Assembly (NCBI RefSeq): GCF_030272615.1
Contig: NC_081410.1
Span: forward strand, 143,131,349-143,191,348
DNA length: 60,000 bases
Reading direction: 5' to 3'
Origin: Cryptomeria japonica
Taxonomy: Eukaryota > Streptophyta > Pinopsida > Cupressales > Cupressaceae
Shown: positions 10,067-21,784 of the stretch, in pieces
How positions within the stretch are numbered: position 1 is the stretch's first letter
Layout of the letters: every line of letters starts with the position of its first letter
Made by a program: the position numbers and the translations under genes
Notes under the pieces: generated by a model
The model's database searches: none
Told to the model about the DNA's origin: nothing
The model's input: the letters and a program-made list of their open reading frames with translations, nothing else

Positions 10067-11443
10067 CTATCATAATTGGTGTCTCAGAAATAATGCATGT
10101 AAACATAAACATCATGAAAAAAAATTCCACACATAAACACCAATATATTTGACGTGGAAACCCAAATGGGGAAAACCACGGTGGGAATTGGTACCCACAA
10201 TAATTTGTACTCTTTTGAAGTACGCCTTGTTAGGAGCTTAGCCCGCTTAGGAGATTACAATACGCCCAGTTAGGAGTAGACCTTGTTAGGAGTCACTCGG
10301 TTAAGGGATTTGCCTATCACTCCATCTAGGAGCTTAATGATCTATTAGGATCAACTTGGTTAGAGGATTTAAACACTCTTTTATGAGCTTCCCTATTAGG
10401 GTACTTAGATGACAAAGGCCTATTAGGACCTACCCGGTTAAAAGATTTATGTTGTTGTAATTGTTAGGGAACAACAGTGAAAAATGATTTGTAACTTTTC
10501 ACTTTCAGCTTGCTAAATCAGATCTAGTTTTGCTTCACAATCTGCAACACTCAGGTAGATCTCTATCTTCTCTGGGATGACTTAACTCATTCTCCTAATG
10601 CCACCGACACATAAAACATCAGTTGTGTCACCCTAAATAGCCATAACAACTAAGTCGGCCATAAAGCCTAATTACATCTTGATTTTACAATACAGATCAT
10701 AAGAGATCAATATATAGATCATTACAACAAATTACAATGCAATATCAACCATTGATTATTCATAACCCATCACAAAAATCCGATCTGTACAGAAGTCAAA
10801 CGCTTAGAACATTTCGCTAAGCACTTTTCACATTCCCAATAAATTCTACCATCTTCCGTGCCAAAACACATTTCAAATTATTCATGCGAGTTGTGCCATG
10901 TTATCTTCTTCATGTAGATTCACCACCAATCATCGTCAAATAAAAAATCATTACCGGTTGAGTGAATTCATCACCGGTCCTAAAACCCTACTAAAACCTT
11001 AGCACAACTTCATTAGAATTTCAAAACATGCCTTCTAGTAATCAACATAGGATGCAATTTTAGTCACATACACAAATCCATCATAAAAGCTTATGTCTCA
11101 AACCACAAGTTTCCAACCATCACCGATTTACCAATTCCATCAAAATCTTTTCTTTTACCGGTTGAAGTCCTAATTCTTAGTCCTGCCGATAAACCCTGTC
11201 AGACTTACAAATTCTAAATCCAGTAGACCAAATTACTTATCCAACAAGTCAGACATCAAAGTTCATCTGTAACCATCATCAAACATTAATTGACATAGGT
11301 TGCCATCAATGACAACACAAATAACTGATCATGTCATCATCATTCCTCTACTGGTATAGTCATCAACTCATCTGCATCAATTATGCCAATGATGCCAATA
11401 CTAGACAACATTCACAGGTCTCATAACAATAGAAGCAACAACA
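10067..11443 (-). mobile_element. LTR relic, 5' (U3/R-side) portion
   Basis: Continuation of the LTR relic whose other end lies at 4714-5038. On the minus strand it contains repeated CCTAAYAGGG / AACCGGGT-type short repeats (10230-10450) and the block GTTTCCACGTC preceded by CCCATTTGGG (10151-10180), also present at 27851-27875. The outer end is either ...CAACA at 11410 or ...CAACAACA at 11443. The latter would give near-matching flanks CAAAG / CAAAC (the latter at 4709-4713). No internal region adjoins, so a solo LTR is most likely. The 5-kb element inserted into it. Confidence 0.6.
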
Positions 11444-11919
11444 CAAAGAAAATGCACTGCGGAAGAAAAAAGAACTCATTTTGTAAGACTAAACTGTGCT
11501 CGACTTAAAAAACATGTATTAAGATGCACAATTTCTAATAATTAAAACAAACACTTTTTTTTTTTTTAATGTAGGGAAGTCAAATTATTACATACCAACT
11601 GTACAAACAACCTTTCTCATCCTTTCTTTTCTGAATATGTTCATAATAAGACATTTGTTGACCACCTGGTGCATCCACCTCTACTCTGAAATTTTATTTG
11701 CCACCCCAAAAAAGACTTGTGATTCGAAAACCCACACTTTTAATTATAGAAAATCCTCCACATAAGTTTTGGAAAACCATATGTTATATACAAATCATAT
11801 CTTAATAACATGTATTAAAAAAGTAGTAGTTTGTCCAAATCCAATGACTAGATGAGTGCATGCATTTGACATATTTGATTGGGACTTTTCCGTTGTATAA
11901 TGGTTAGAAAATGTAGTAG
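11444..11919. other. AT-rich spacer, no gene seen
   Basis: AT-rich sequence with a T-run at about 11551-11569. I see no coding or structured feature. Confidence 0.5.
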
Positions 11920-12239
11920 TTTTTTGTTTTTTTTTGGTTGGTAAACGGAAAATCTAGAGGATTATATTAATATTTATATGCATTTACATATTATGTTTGA
12001 ACAAAAACCAAAAAAATTGGACCTGCAACCCCAATTGTCCAAATTCTTCCATTAGAGAAGAATTGCAAAGCGTTAAACTAAAAAAAGATGGCATTCAACC
12101 TTCAAAGTCTAGAACTAATTCCAATAGGACAAAAAATTATAGAGTCCAGACGTATTTAAAAACATAAACAGAGACAAAGATTTTAATAAAAAATCATAGC
12201 TATATTGCTTGGAATTCAAGTAGCCCTAAATCGAATCCT

Positions 12240-13640
12240 CCCTTTGAGCACGACCCCTGCCTCTCAGATGACCACGACCCTTGTTTTGCATTGGGTGATT
12301 TCTACGACCATGACCCCTTACGTTCACAACTCTTTGAACATCGAAAACCCTCCAATTCTGTTCTAATTTCGGAGGGATAAGGCCATTTAGCCAGGCAAAG
12401 TCGAGGAATTCATCTTCTTTGTCTACATTGTTCGGTTCATCCCCTCAGAAATCTCCATTCTAGAAACCTAGCTTCCATTTCCATGTACGCACTATGATGC
12501 TCAAGACCAGGGCCTTTTAAGTCCAATAAAAAGGGGTAATAGTTAATGGTCTCACCTGGGATCGAAAATAATATCAGGTCGCCCAAGCGAGGCATTCCTA
12601 TGCCAATAATGACATGATTAAGAATGGTATCCAATCCCACTAAAACATTTTGGTCAAAAAGATGTGTGGTTAGAGCCTCCACCTTCTCCTTGGAATATTG
12701 GCAAATATAGCAGAGAAGAAACAAATCTTGAGGATATGTTGGAATTATCCCTAAGATACTCTACCCTGCTCAGAAAACCAGAGCCTAGGATTAGCTTAAC
12801 CGCCAAAATGACTGAAAAATTCAAAATTGCGGAGCAACCTTTTGAGCCTTAGGTCAAAAATATCATGGAAAGAGACATGATGACAATTGCAGGAAAGAGA
12901 GATGGGTGTATCTGCCCCAAAACAAAAAATTGTCTTGGAATGCTTTCTAATAATGAAACCAAATGAGGCTTTCTCCATCCTATGGCCAACCTAGGAAAGA
13001 CTTCTCTATAATTTTGAGCAGAAAACCTTCACCTTCAAGATGGACAAGCGAAAATGTGAGGACAAGACTTGGATTTTCTTTCTTTTAAAATTCTTCTGAC
13101 ATTCTCACGCATTTCTAGGCTCATTAATGCAAAGTGCCTGGAGTTGTTAAGCTCAGAGAAGAGGTGGTGAAAGGGATAGCTTCCAACATTATAGTATTAA
13201 TTAACCGAGCTTTAGAGCATTGCCAACACATCACCACAAGCCTTGGCCAGTGAATGCAATGTACTTTTCCACTTCCCTGAAGATTTGACGGATTTGCTGA
13301 CCTCATCTGCCTTTCTAAGCATGTCACAAAAAATGAGAAGATTATTACTCATCTACTACTCCCCAATCAAGAAACGGTCGTTTATGACATGGCATATGAC
13401 TTGAAGATTGAAGGCTTCCAAATCAACTGCCTTAGTGGAGGCCACGGTTATCTAGTTATCTAGTCCTATTCAACATACAGTAGGATGAAGGGCCCACAAA
13501 CTCAAAATCATGATTACTTATCAAACTTGCTTGGCGAGAGAAAAGAGGGCCGTTGACAATTAAACACATCTTTTCATTTGAATTCAAATGTGGCCCGACT
13601 AGGAAAATCCCCAGATTCTGAACGAATATTTTAGAAATTC
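12240..13640 (-). pseudogene. LINE C-terminal extension with Arg/Gly-rich end
   Basis: After the RNase H the minus strand keeps coding-like blocks (13327-13124, 12978-12796, 12724-12437). They end near 12240 with repeated R-G-H / R-G-R motifs (R-G-H-G-R-R...K-G-R-G-H-L-R-G-R-G-R) before a stop. RG-rich tails commonly bind RNA. Shifts and stops separate the blocks, so the original frame is inferred. It could be a continuation of ORF2 or a separate small ORF; no known domain was recognised in the middle. Confidence 0.4.
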
Positions 13641-13647
13641 AAATTTC

Positions 13648-14166
13648 CTAAGTTCGACCACCCTCTTCCTGATTCCTCGGGGAATTAAAGTTGAGTTCAG
13701 GCACCCACCAACTTAAGGAAGTACTAGCCGATGCCAACTTGGACAAATCATCCGCATACATGTTTGCCTCTTTGAATATGTGATTGCAGATATAGTTTTT
13801 AAAAGAAGGTAGCAACACTAGGATTCTTTCTAGAAGTGTTTGCAACTTCCAATTAACAAAATGAGCCATTTTAATTGTATTTATAACAATGACAGAGTCC
13901 CCCTCGATTGCTAAATTTATGATGCCACAGTTAGAACACTCTGACAGGTCATAGAGAAGAGCTTTGAATTCTGCTACATTGTTTATATCTAGGGGGATAG
14001 GTCCAGCCATCTTTCCCACCACTATTCCACTATGATCTCTAACTACACATCCAATTCTAGAAGCTCTTGGATTACCTTTAGAAGCCCCTCCAAAATTCAA
14101 TTTGAACCAACCATACTGGGGAGGAGCCCAAACTGTATTTTCTCTGTCGTCTGACTTCTTTCCCAA
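13648..14166 (-). pseudogene. LINE RNase H domain
   Basis: A 172-residue open frame with the plant LINE RNase H layout: W-F-K-L-N-F-G-G-A-S-K-G-N, then N-N-V-A-E-F-K-A-L-L, then I-E-G-D-S-V-I-V-I-N, and finally H-I-F-K-E-A-N-M-Y-A-D-D-L-S-K-L. The Glu and two later Asp residues are kept. The first catalytic Asp (normally N-F-D-G) is Gly here, so activity is expected to be lost. The domain would degrade the RNA strand during target-primed reverse transcription. Confidence 0.85.
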
Positions 14167-14199
14167 GAAGGGGGGAATTTTGATTCCATTTCATGGAAA

Positions 14200-15640
14200 C
14201 TTCATTCTATCCTACCATGATGTAAAGTTCTTGTGTAAGTTGGTAGAAAGGGCAAGTCTGCTATTAATGTTTTCAACAATGGCTGCTTCCAGAGAAGACA
14301 AAACTAAGTCAACACTCCTTTCTTTTCCATCAAAAGTTCTCCTGTTCCTCTCCTTCCATACCTCCCATACTAGAGAGGAGGGGGCAATTTCACACAAAGA
14401 ACTTAAAATGCCATCTTTTGGTTTGATTGGCTAGCTTGAGAATAGGGAAACAATGTCATTTGGTAGAGTTGTTATCCAACCTAGCTTAGCACATAGCCAC
14501 CTTTAGTATTTTGCAGAAAATGGACAAGTAAGGAGGAGATGGTCTACAGATTCCTCATGTGCTTTACAAAGAACACACCTAGAGGGTCCCTCAAAACCCA
14601 TATACCTAAATCTCTTTGTCATGAGGATCTCTTTCTTGACTGCCAGCCAAGCAAAATTACTAGCCTTAGGGATAATTTTATTATTCTAGAAAATATTTTG
14701 AGACATTTGTTGGTCTTCAAAATCCATTTGGTTTGCAAGAACATTATATCCTATTTTAACAGAGTATTGGCCAGCTTTAGCAGGGGACCAAATAAAAGTG
14801 TCAATTCCATTTCTGAAAACCAAATCCCTTTCCTTAAGGAGGCGAGAAAGTAGGTTTATCTCATTTAAGGGAAGGGGAAGGCCTTCCATTTTTTTCCAAC
14901 CCCATCCTAGGAAGGAGTGATCCCTTGAAAATTCTACATAGCCCTTGATATGTAGCCCCCAGTGAAGTCTTAATCATTCCCTTGTTGTTGGAATTTTTAT
15001 TGATTTATCTATGCTAAAAAATCCAGCCTAAGAATCCTCCCTAAGAGACAAGATGAACAATCTTGGACATCCCAAGAAACATAATCTTCTATAGGATGCC
15101 TACATTTGAGAATAAAATTCTAGGTCTGAGAACCTTTTAGATGACTAGAAGCTCTCTAGAAGTTAATGGGGTCTCTTGAAACAACATATTTGGTCATCAT
15201 TCAGACCCATCTTTCACTTGGATCAATAAGCATCTTCCAGGCTATTTTTTCTCCTAAGGCATTATTCTGAATCTGAAGATTATGAAATCCCAAGCCCCCT
15301 GAAGACTTAGGTTTACAAATTTTGCCCCAGACTATCAAAGCAATTTTGTCCCTTTCATCTGAGTTCTGCAAAAACAAATTTCTCATCTTCTAAATGATGA
15401 AAGAATTCATGACCGCTGAAAGGGATAGAAGGGACATAAGGTAGATGTGGAGAGCATAGATGACAACTTGGAGCATAATCAATCTACTTGCCCAAGATAG
15501 TCATTTTCCTTTCCATAGGTTGGCTTTCTTATCCTGTTTTATCTTAAGGGGGTCCCACAGTTTGGAGCTCCTCAAATCCTTATCTATTGGGATCCTAAGG
15601 TATATGCAGGGTAGAGATCCCTTTTTGCAATTAAATATTT
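14200..15640 (-). pseudogene. LINE ORF2 thumb/linker and zf-RVT region
   Basis: Minus-strand blocks between RT and RNase H. At 15386-15201 there is I-V-W-G-K-I-C-K-P-K-S-S-G-G-L-G-F-H-N-L, the typical post-RT G-G-L-G motif. At 14889-14540 a W-S-P-A-K-A-G-Q-Y-S-V-K segment leads into C-V-L-C-K-A-H-E-E-S-V-D-H-L-L-L-T-C, the zf-RVT Cys/His cluster. At 14397-14212 there is V-W-E-V-W-K-E-R-N-R-R-T-F. Several stops and shifts are present. Confidence 0.8.
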
Positions 15641-16900
15641 TTAAGATCCTGTTTCCACAGATAATGGAGTAGAGAAGAAATAAATTTCTATTTTTTCCTT
15701 GTTGACCACCTGACCTGGAGCTTTCCCGTATGACTCCAGTAGTTCCTGAAATTGGGCAACTTCCTTGGATCTTGCTGCGCCACGTAGGAGGTTGTCATCA
15801 ACAAATTGCAGATGCGTAGCAACAAAGTTTGTGGTTATCTTGATACCTTCCAAATTTTTGTTGGCATGCCTTGATTTTATTGCTCTTCCAAGTGCTTGAG
15901 CCATAGTAATAAAGCGAAAATGAGAAATCGGGTCCCCTTGCCGAATACCCTTAGAGGATGAGAAAAATCCCTCCGGTTTCCCATTAACAAGGATAGAAAA
16001 TCTTGGTGTAGATATGCATTCAAGGATCCAATTAATCCACTGTCTATTGAACCCGAAAGCCTGCATAATTTTATACAAAAAAAAACCAATCCACATTATC
16101 ATAAGCCTTGGAAATGTCTAATTTCACTATCATACCTAGCCTCTTCGTGTTTTGGAGAATATGAATTGCCTCTTGAGCCACAATAACCCCATCTAAGATT
16201 GAGCAACTAGGGACAAAACCTATTTGGTCCTTTGAAATAATGGATTTCATTAAAGGTTTCAACCTATTCATCATCACTTTAGAAAGAATTTTGTAGATGG
16301 AATTCCAGAGGGAAATAGGTTTGAAGTCCTCTAATCTAGAAGCTTTTTCTTTCTTGGGAATAATAACTATGAAGGTATTATTGATATCTTTTAAAAGATT
16401 GCCCCATTTCTTAGCAAATTCTAATGCTTCCACTAAATCTAAACCAAGGATCTCCCAACACTTTTAAAAAAAGCCTGTTGGAAAGCCATCTGGGCCTGGA
16501 GCTTTATCAGAGGGGACCTGATTTGGGGCTATACTCACTTCTTCTAGAGAGAAAATTTGATTGATAATTTTAATTTGATGCTTTGAGATCACTTTAGGAA
16601 TGAAAGATAACAACTTCCTTTTCTCTATAAGATTTGAGCCTTCTTCATTGCTAAGCAGCTTGGAAAAGCAGTTGACGATCTCAGTTTTAATGATATCTGG
16701 ATCATTAGTGGAACCCTTTCCTTGGGTGTCCAACCTTAAACCTCTATGGATGTAGGTGCCATTATGAAAGAATTTTGTGTTCCTATCACTAGCATGAAGC
16801 CAATTTTCTCTAGATTTTTGTTTCAAGAAGATCTCCTCTTTAGATAAAATATCTTCATATTAAGCTAGTAGATGTTTTTATTCTTGGAAAAGGACTTGAG
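15641..16900 (-). pseudogene. LINE reverse transcriptase domain
   Basis: Blocks 16826-16464, 16433-16071 and 16102-15641 make up a non-LTR RT. Upstream is N-W-L-H-A-S-D-R-N-T-K-F-F-H. Then D-K-A-P-G-P-D-G-F-P, F-K-P-I-S-L-W-N, D-Q-I-G-F-V-P, L-D-I-S-K-A-Y-D, G-I-R-Q-G-D-P-I-S and the catalytic F-V-D-D (15794-15805; usually F-A-D-D). A stop near 16464 and a frameshift at an A-run near 16075-16085 break it. It would copy LINE RNA at the nicked target. Family assignment is firm; function is lost. Confidence 0.9.
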
Positions 16901-16943
16901 TCATACCTCCTTAATAACTCTATCATTCAATATCTCCAGCTGG

Positions 16944-17804
16944 CAGTGAAAACTTTAGTGGCTAATATTCGCCAATTGGCTATTTTTTGAAATTTAGGAA
17001 TCAAATTTGGCTAATAATTTCAACTTTTAAGGTGACCCAAGTCGCCATAGTTTTATAAATTTTTATTTTAATGTTATTTAAATCGTTGAAGAATTTATTT
17101 TGTTAATTCTTTTACCTTAAAGATTTGCCACAATATTTGATACATGATTGGATCAGATTCACCAACATTTTATAATTTATTGTAGAAATCCAAATTAATT
17201 CACCAATAATATATCATAATTATTAGTTACTTTAGGGTTATATCAACAATCTATTTTTTCCACCATTGATTTAAAATATAATATAATGACCTCCATTGTA
17301 TTCCATGAGGTAAAATGTACTTACAAGTTGTAATGCTCGTGGGGTTTGAAATTGCTTTTGAATTGTTGACTTCAATGAAAACCAATGGTCTAAAAGCAAT
17401 TTTTGGCCCCATGAGTATTGCAAATTGTTTGTAAATTTTATTTCACAAAATAGAAAGAGGGCTATTAGATTATTTTAAGTTAATGGTAGAAACCAAATAA
17501 AGCATAGTCTAACCCTTAAACTCATTAATGATTTCAACCTTCATGCCTTTAATTTTTTATAAAAGATTATTTTTAACTGAAGGGAAACACAATAGTAATT
17601 AATGCATACAATGATTATTTTCTGAGATTCGCTAATATTTTCTTCCAAAAAAAATTCATATAAACAAATTCGCCAACAAAATTAATTTTTTTTTATAAAA
17701 AAGAAAGATTCGCCAATAAACATTATTATCATTTTTTAAGAAAATTAAATATTTGCCAAGATTTTATACAATTTTTTGAGGGGGGTTTCTTAAAGTTATC
17801 ACTG
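16944..17804. mobile_element. Non-autonomous hAT-like DNA transposon
   Basis: An 861-bp AT-rich, non-coding insert in the LINE. Its ends are inverted repeats: left CAGTGAAAACTTTA, right (reverse complement) CAGTGATAACTTTA, one mismatch in 14. It is flanked on both sides by CCAGCTGG (16936-16943 and 17805-17812), an 8-bp duplication as made by hAT transposases. The CAGTG terminus fits the hAT Y-A-R-N-G end rule. The motif TTCGCCAA recurs near both ends (about 16969, 17669, 17711), like subterminal transposase sites. No transposase is encoded. Confidence 0.85.
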
Positions 17805-17812
17805 CCAGCTGG

Positions 17813-18720
17813 TCCGCTATCTTCGTTTTGACAACAAAGATATTCTTAAAATGATTTGCATTCCATTCTAACAACTGTCTTTTGACATATTTAAGATTAG
17901 ACACAAAGGTAAAAAGCTTGGAACCTTCAAAGATTACTTTGTTCCACCATTTTCAAATAAGAATTAAGAATCTAGCATCCTTCATCCACATGTTCTCAAA
18001 TATAAATGGTGGTTTAGAAAGGTTTGGAGCACCCTTCAAGGAGAGGAGAAGAGGAAAATAATCTGAGCCTGAAAAAGGGAGAAGAGAGCAATCGAGGGCA
18101 AAGGAAAAGGAGGAAAGATCTCCTATCCAAAAAAATTTGTCTATTTTTTCTGCAATGTTTCTAAAGCCTCGTGTTCTATTGTTCCAAGTGAAGACATTAT
18201 CACTAGACTCTATCTCAATAAGACCATTTTTGTCAATCCAACTATTAAAATCTTGCCTCCTCTTTTGTCCTTAGAATTTCCGATAGTGTTGAAGTCCCCT
18301 TCAATAATAATGAATGATCATGGACGGGGGATAAAATTCCATCGAGATCTGACCATAAAGCACGCCCGAGGGAAGGAGATGTTGGTCCATAAACATTAAG
18401 CAATAGGAAATAAGTATTGGAGAGGAGATGGAGAATTCTCATGAGTAGCCAATTTTTGTTAGAAGCAATTCCCTCAATTTTGGATAGCTGACAGTTTCCA
18501 GATTATCAACAAACCCCCTGACAAGCCTTCTGCAAATACAACCACTTGTTGGTTGGCAGAGAAATGGTGGCCAATTTCTGCTTGGATACAATCTAGTTTA
18601 GTTTCCTACAACATGAAAATTTCAACATTGGTCAAAAGGACTCTTCTTTTGACCAAGAGCCTCTTGTTAGGGGCATTAAGACCCCTAACATTCCACAAAA
18701 TTATTTTTCATTGTTGTTCA
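17813..18720 (-). pseudogene. LINE apurinic-type endonuclease domain
   Basis: Minus-strand remnants of the ORF2 N-terminal endonuclease that nicks target DNA. The clearest part is L-L-N-V-Y-G-P-T-S-P-S-L-G-R-A-L-W-S-D-L near 18400-18330. A G-D-F-N-T catalytic block follows in a neighbouring frame near 18300-18280, showing a frameshift. The following W-N-N-R...F-L-D-R segment and the rest of the domain contain several stops. The region leads directly to the hAT-like insertion. Confidence 0.75.
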
Positions 18721-20978
18721 GGAAGGGGGGATCCCTTCCCTACTTTCCATAGATCAGTAATTTTTGCTTGACCCTCTGATTCTCCATCCCTTAGAAGTTG
18801 CTCTATGCAAGTCTTCCTACCTCTTTTAGGGGAAATAAATCCATACTCAGGCAATAGTTTGTCGTCCACCAATTGTTTGATGCCCAAACTTCCCTTTTCT
18901 TTAATTTTGGAGTATAAGGCTGCAAGAGGAGTCTCTGTCACTAGATCCGGGTCCTCATCTTCATTAAGATATTCTACAAAATACTTATGAGGATTTGTAT
19001 CTAAGTTTGATCCAAGGCAGGGAATAGGCAAATGAGGAGATTCCAACAATGGAGTTGGAGACTTTGAGGAGAGATTAATAACATTTCTCTTCAGCTGGGA
19101 ATCACAAAAGGAGGGAACCCTAAAAGGGATTTTGAGACTTGCTAGGGGAAGGAATAGGCAATTCCTTGGAAGCTATGAGATCATAAAAAATGGATCATTA
19201 GATTCATTCATCTCCTGAAAAATATCTTTCTTTAGAGTTTTTGCTTCAAAAATAAGATTAGATGAAGCTATGTCCTTATCCTCGAAAGAAATGGCCAAAG
19301 AAGAATTCTCTCCCACCTGAAACCTTCTCACTTAGTTCCTTTTTTTGGACGCTTTCCTGGGCCTAGAAATAAAGACATTAAACCTACCCTGGTTTAAAGG
19401 GGGAATCTTGCCTAAGGTATAAGATTTCTTGGAAAGGTTTTTGTCCTTCAATTTTGCCTTTGGTGAAAGGATGAGATGTTGACCAAGGGGGATGGAGGAC
19501 GAACATCTTCTGGGATCTCTCCAATAGGCTCCAGATGAGGAGAACCATCTAACAAAGGACCTGTGGGAGCTTGGAGGTCCTTATTAAGGTGTTGGTGTAG
19601 AGTCTAGTTCACAACAGCCTGTTCAGAAGAGGGGAAACTAACTGGAGTAGTTTGAACTTGATGGAGATTGTGCTGCAACACTGAAGGATGAGAATGATCA
19701 GCTAACTAAAGGAACAAACCCCTTGATCCTTGCATAGAGTTACCATTTAAAAGTTGGTTTCTAAGAATACATTTTCCTGTTATATCTTTTCAAGACCTAC
19801 CAACTTTTTGTTTCCATCTGCCCATCTCAAAGACAATATCTAGTTCTCCATAAAAACCTAGTTCAAGGTCTATTTCGACATATATGTTGGCAATATCCCC
19901 TATTTTTCCGTTGAGGAAATCCTCTTCAATGCCTATTAAGTATCCCAACACATCACCAATATTTAGAAGTGCCTCAACGTAACAAAATTTAGAGGGAAGA
20001 ACAACTAGAGAAAGCCAAACTCGATATTTTTTTATCCTATTATTCATAGGATCAAAGCAGGGCTTCCATTCAGAGAGGTGAAAGACTGACCCGCAATAGA
20101 ATATGAGACTACCATTCAAGATTATGTCTCTAAGCAAGGAGTCTATGCATTCAATTCAGAAATAATCATTTTGTAAAGGGCGAACCAAAACCATATCAAG
20201 AAATGAAGAGAGCCACCAATTTATGATGTCTTGACGTTCCCCTCCGAGCCTGCACCATGTAGCAAAAAGAGAATTCTCCTTTAGATGTCCTAAATTAGGA
20301 TTCATAGAATTTGAAGGCAGCACAAAGAGCTTACTTCTTAAACCTTTCTTCTTCCAGTTAGCCTTGGTTGAGATTGCTTTTAAAACTGATGTTGATGGAA
20401 GGTAAAGGTCTTTCCAGCCCACCTTCTTACCATACTTTTTGAAACCTTCTAGGCGTGTTTCCCATTAGGCCTATTTAAGCAGGAATAAGAGGAGTCTCTG
20501 GAATTAGAAGAAAATGAAGGGCTCTTACTGTTCAATCTAAGACCTCCCAAACCTTGGTTTCCTTTGGGAACATTGAAAGAGTTTTTAGCCGGTCCTCTAT
20601 CTGTCAGAGAAAAAGAATAGCCAATCTTTTCTAAAAAGGTAGAGTTCGGAAGCTCTGCATTCCCTCAAAGATCACTTGAGCGAGTTCACATACTAAACTT
20701 AGAGGCCCCATTTGCTCCAACAGGTCATTTATGGAGCCAAAAGTTATGAGGATATTGGAGAGGGATTCAATTCGCTCTAGTTGCAACCTTATTTGCCCAA
20801 GAAGCAAGATTACTCTCATTTTTTTATTTAAGTGAGAAAACTTCAAACTTCTTTGAAACTCGGAATGAGAGCGATGAGTACGACCTTCAAAGGCATGAGG
20901 CCATGAAGGGTAAAGATGACCTTCAAGAGAGCTGTGATTTAGAGCATGGAGCCAAGAAGGGTAAAGAGGCTTGGACAA
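18708..20978 (-). pseudogene. LINE ORF1 (DUF4283 type), broken
   Basis: Three minus-strand blocks form the ORF1. Block 20978-20631 is the N-terminal part. Blocks 20422-20156 and 20137-19790 carry a DUF4283-like fold: N-S-L-F-A-T-W-C-R-L-G-G, W-W-L-S-S-F-L, then R-V-W-L-S-L-V-V-L-P-S-K-F-C and I-G-D-V-L-G-Y-L-I-G-I-E-E-D-F. Block 19049-18708 is the hinge before ORF2, with K-R-G-R-K-T and K-I-T-D-L-W-K-V-G-K-G. The region 19790-19050 between them is a low-complexity Pro/Ser/Lys linker with stops. ORF1 proteins coat LINE RNA. The ORF1-ORF2 spacing is short, as usual. Confidence 0.75.
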
Positions 20979-21000
20979 AGTAGAGGTTCAGAGGCCATGG

Positions 21001-21780
21001 GAACCAGAAAAGTGATCAACCATTTTTGAGTAATCTACTTCTCTGGATCTAATAGTTTTTTAACTAATAATAAGGCATTGATCAATGAAAATATCACATG
21101 AGTAGATGACTGCATTTCCATTAAATTATGGTTGGATTCAAAATACTTCATCAAGTTCTTATGAAACATATCAATCTGATACATATAGGTATGTCCCTTG
21201 TGCATGATGTGCCCTTCCCTGGTTTGTCACATCATGGCTAGCTGTTACTTGTAAGATTGTGACTTCTAGAAGAGTATGCTTCTAGAGAATCAGAATAATG
21301 GAGGATCCAATTGTTCATTCAACTCACCAAATTCTATTTAAATGAATCTCAACATGGGAGGTTCTTTTCTGCGTAAGAAGATTTGAGTTTTGTGGGCTGT
21401 CCACTTTTATCAACTCCCTTGGTTTTTTGTCAAGGTAAGAGAGTTTGTCAAAACACAACACTATGGTGCTGAGTCCTATTCAAAATTTAGTATGGTAGCC
21501 ACCAGTATTCTAAAGAATGGCTTGGCTTCCTACAAATTAGGTTGTGTGAAATTTTTCTGCTATGAGAGATCTTACTAGGGTTTGTTTTTTATGATTGTAT
21601 GTTAATGTTTTTAATTTGTGATTTGTCTATTATTTTTTAATAGATTGAAGCAGCTGAGGAAATTGGTTTTGGTTCATCTCATTGTAATAAAAATCTTTTA
21701 TAAGTTATGAAGTACTTCGGCCTTTTGAGAATTTATCACACGACTCTGCTCAAGCTAATTTCTAATGCACAACCTGTCAA
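21001..21780. other. No gene recognised
   Basis: Between the LINE and the PPR pseudogene. A 62-codon frame at 21390-21578 (+) has no recognisable domain. It might be a decayed upstream part of the PPR gene or chance. Confidence 0.4.
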
Positions 21781-21784
21781 AATA

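Larger units (their letters stand above)
11920..21000 (-). mobile_element. Decayed full-length LINE, interrupted by a hAT-like element
   Basis: Reading from right to left there is an ORF1 (20978-18708), an endonuclease (about 18720-17813), a reverse transcriptase (16900-15641), a zinc-finger/linker (15640-14200), an RNase H (14166-13648) and a long 3' extension. This is the order of plant L1-type LINEs. The 3' end is probably the T-rich tract at 11920-11938 (a poly-A tail on the element strand). The 5' boundary near 21000 is approximate and I found no clear target duplication. Many stops and shifts make it non-functional. Without the 861-bp insert and one copy of its target duplication, the spacer between endonuclease and RT stays open. 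Confidence 0.8.

Noticed and set aside
16936-16943. CCAGCTGG counted as part of the inverted repeat
   Set aside because: It is a palindrome present on both sides. Treating it as an 8-bp target duplication gives hAT-type ends and keeps the LINE spacer open.
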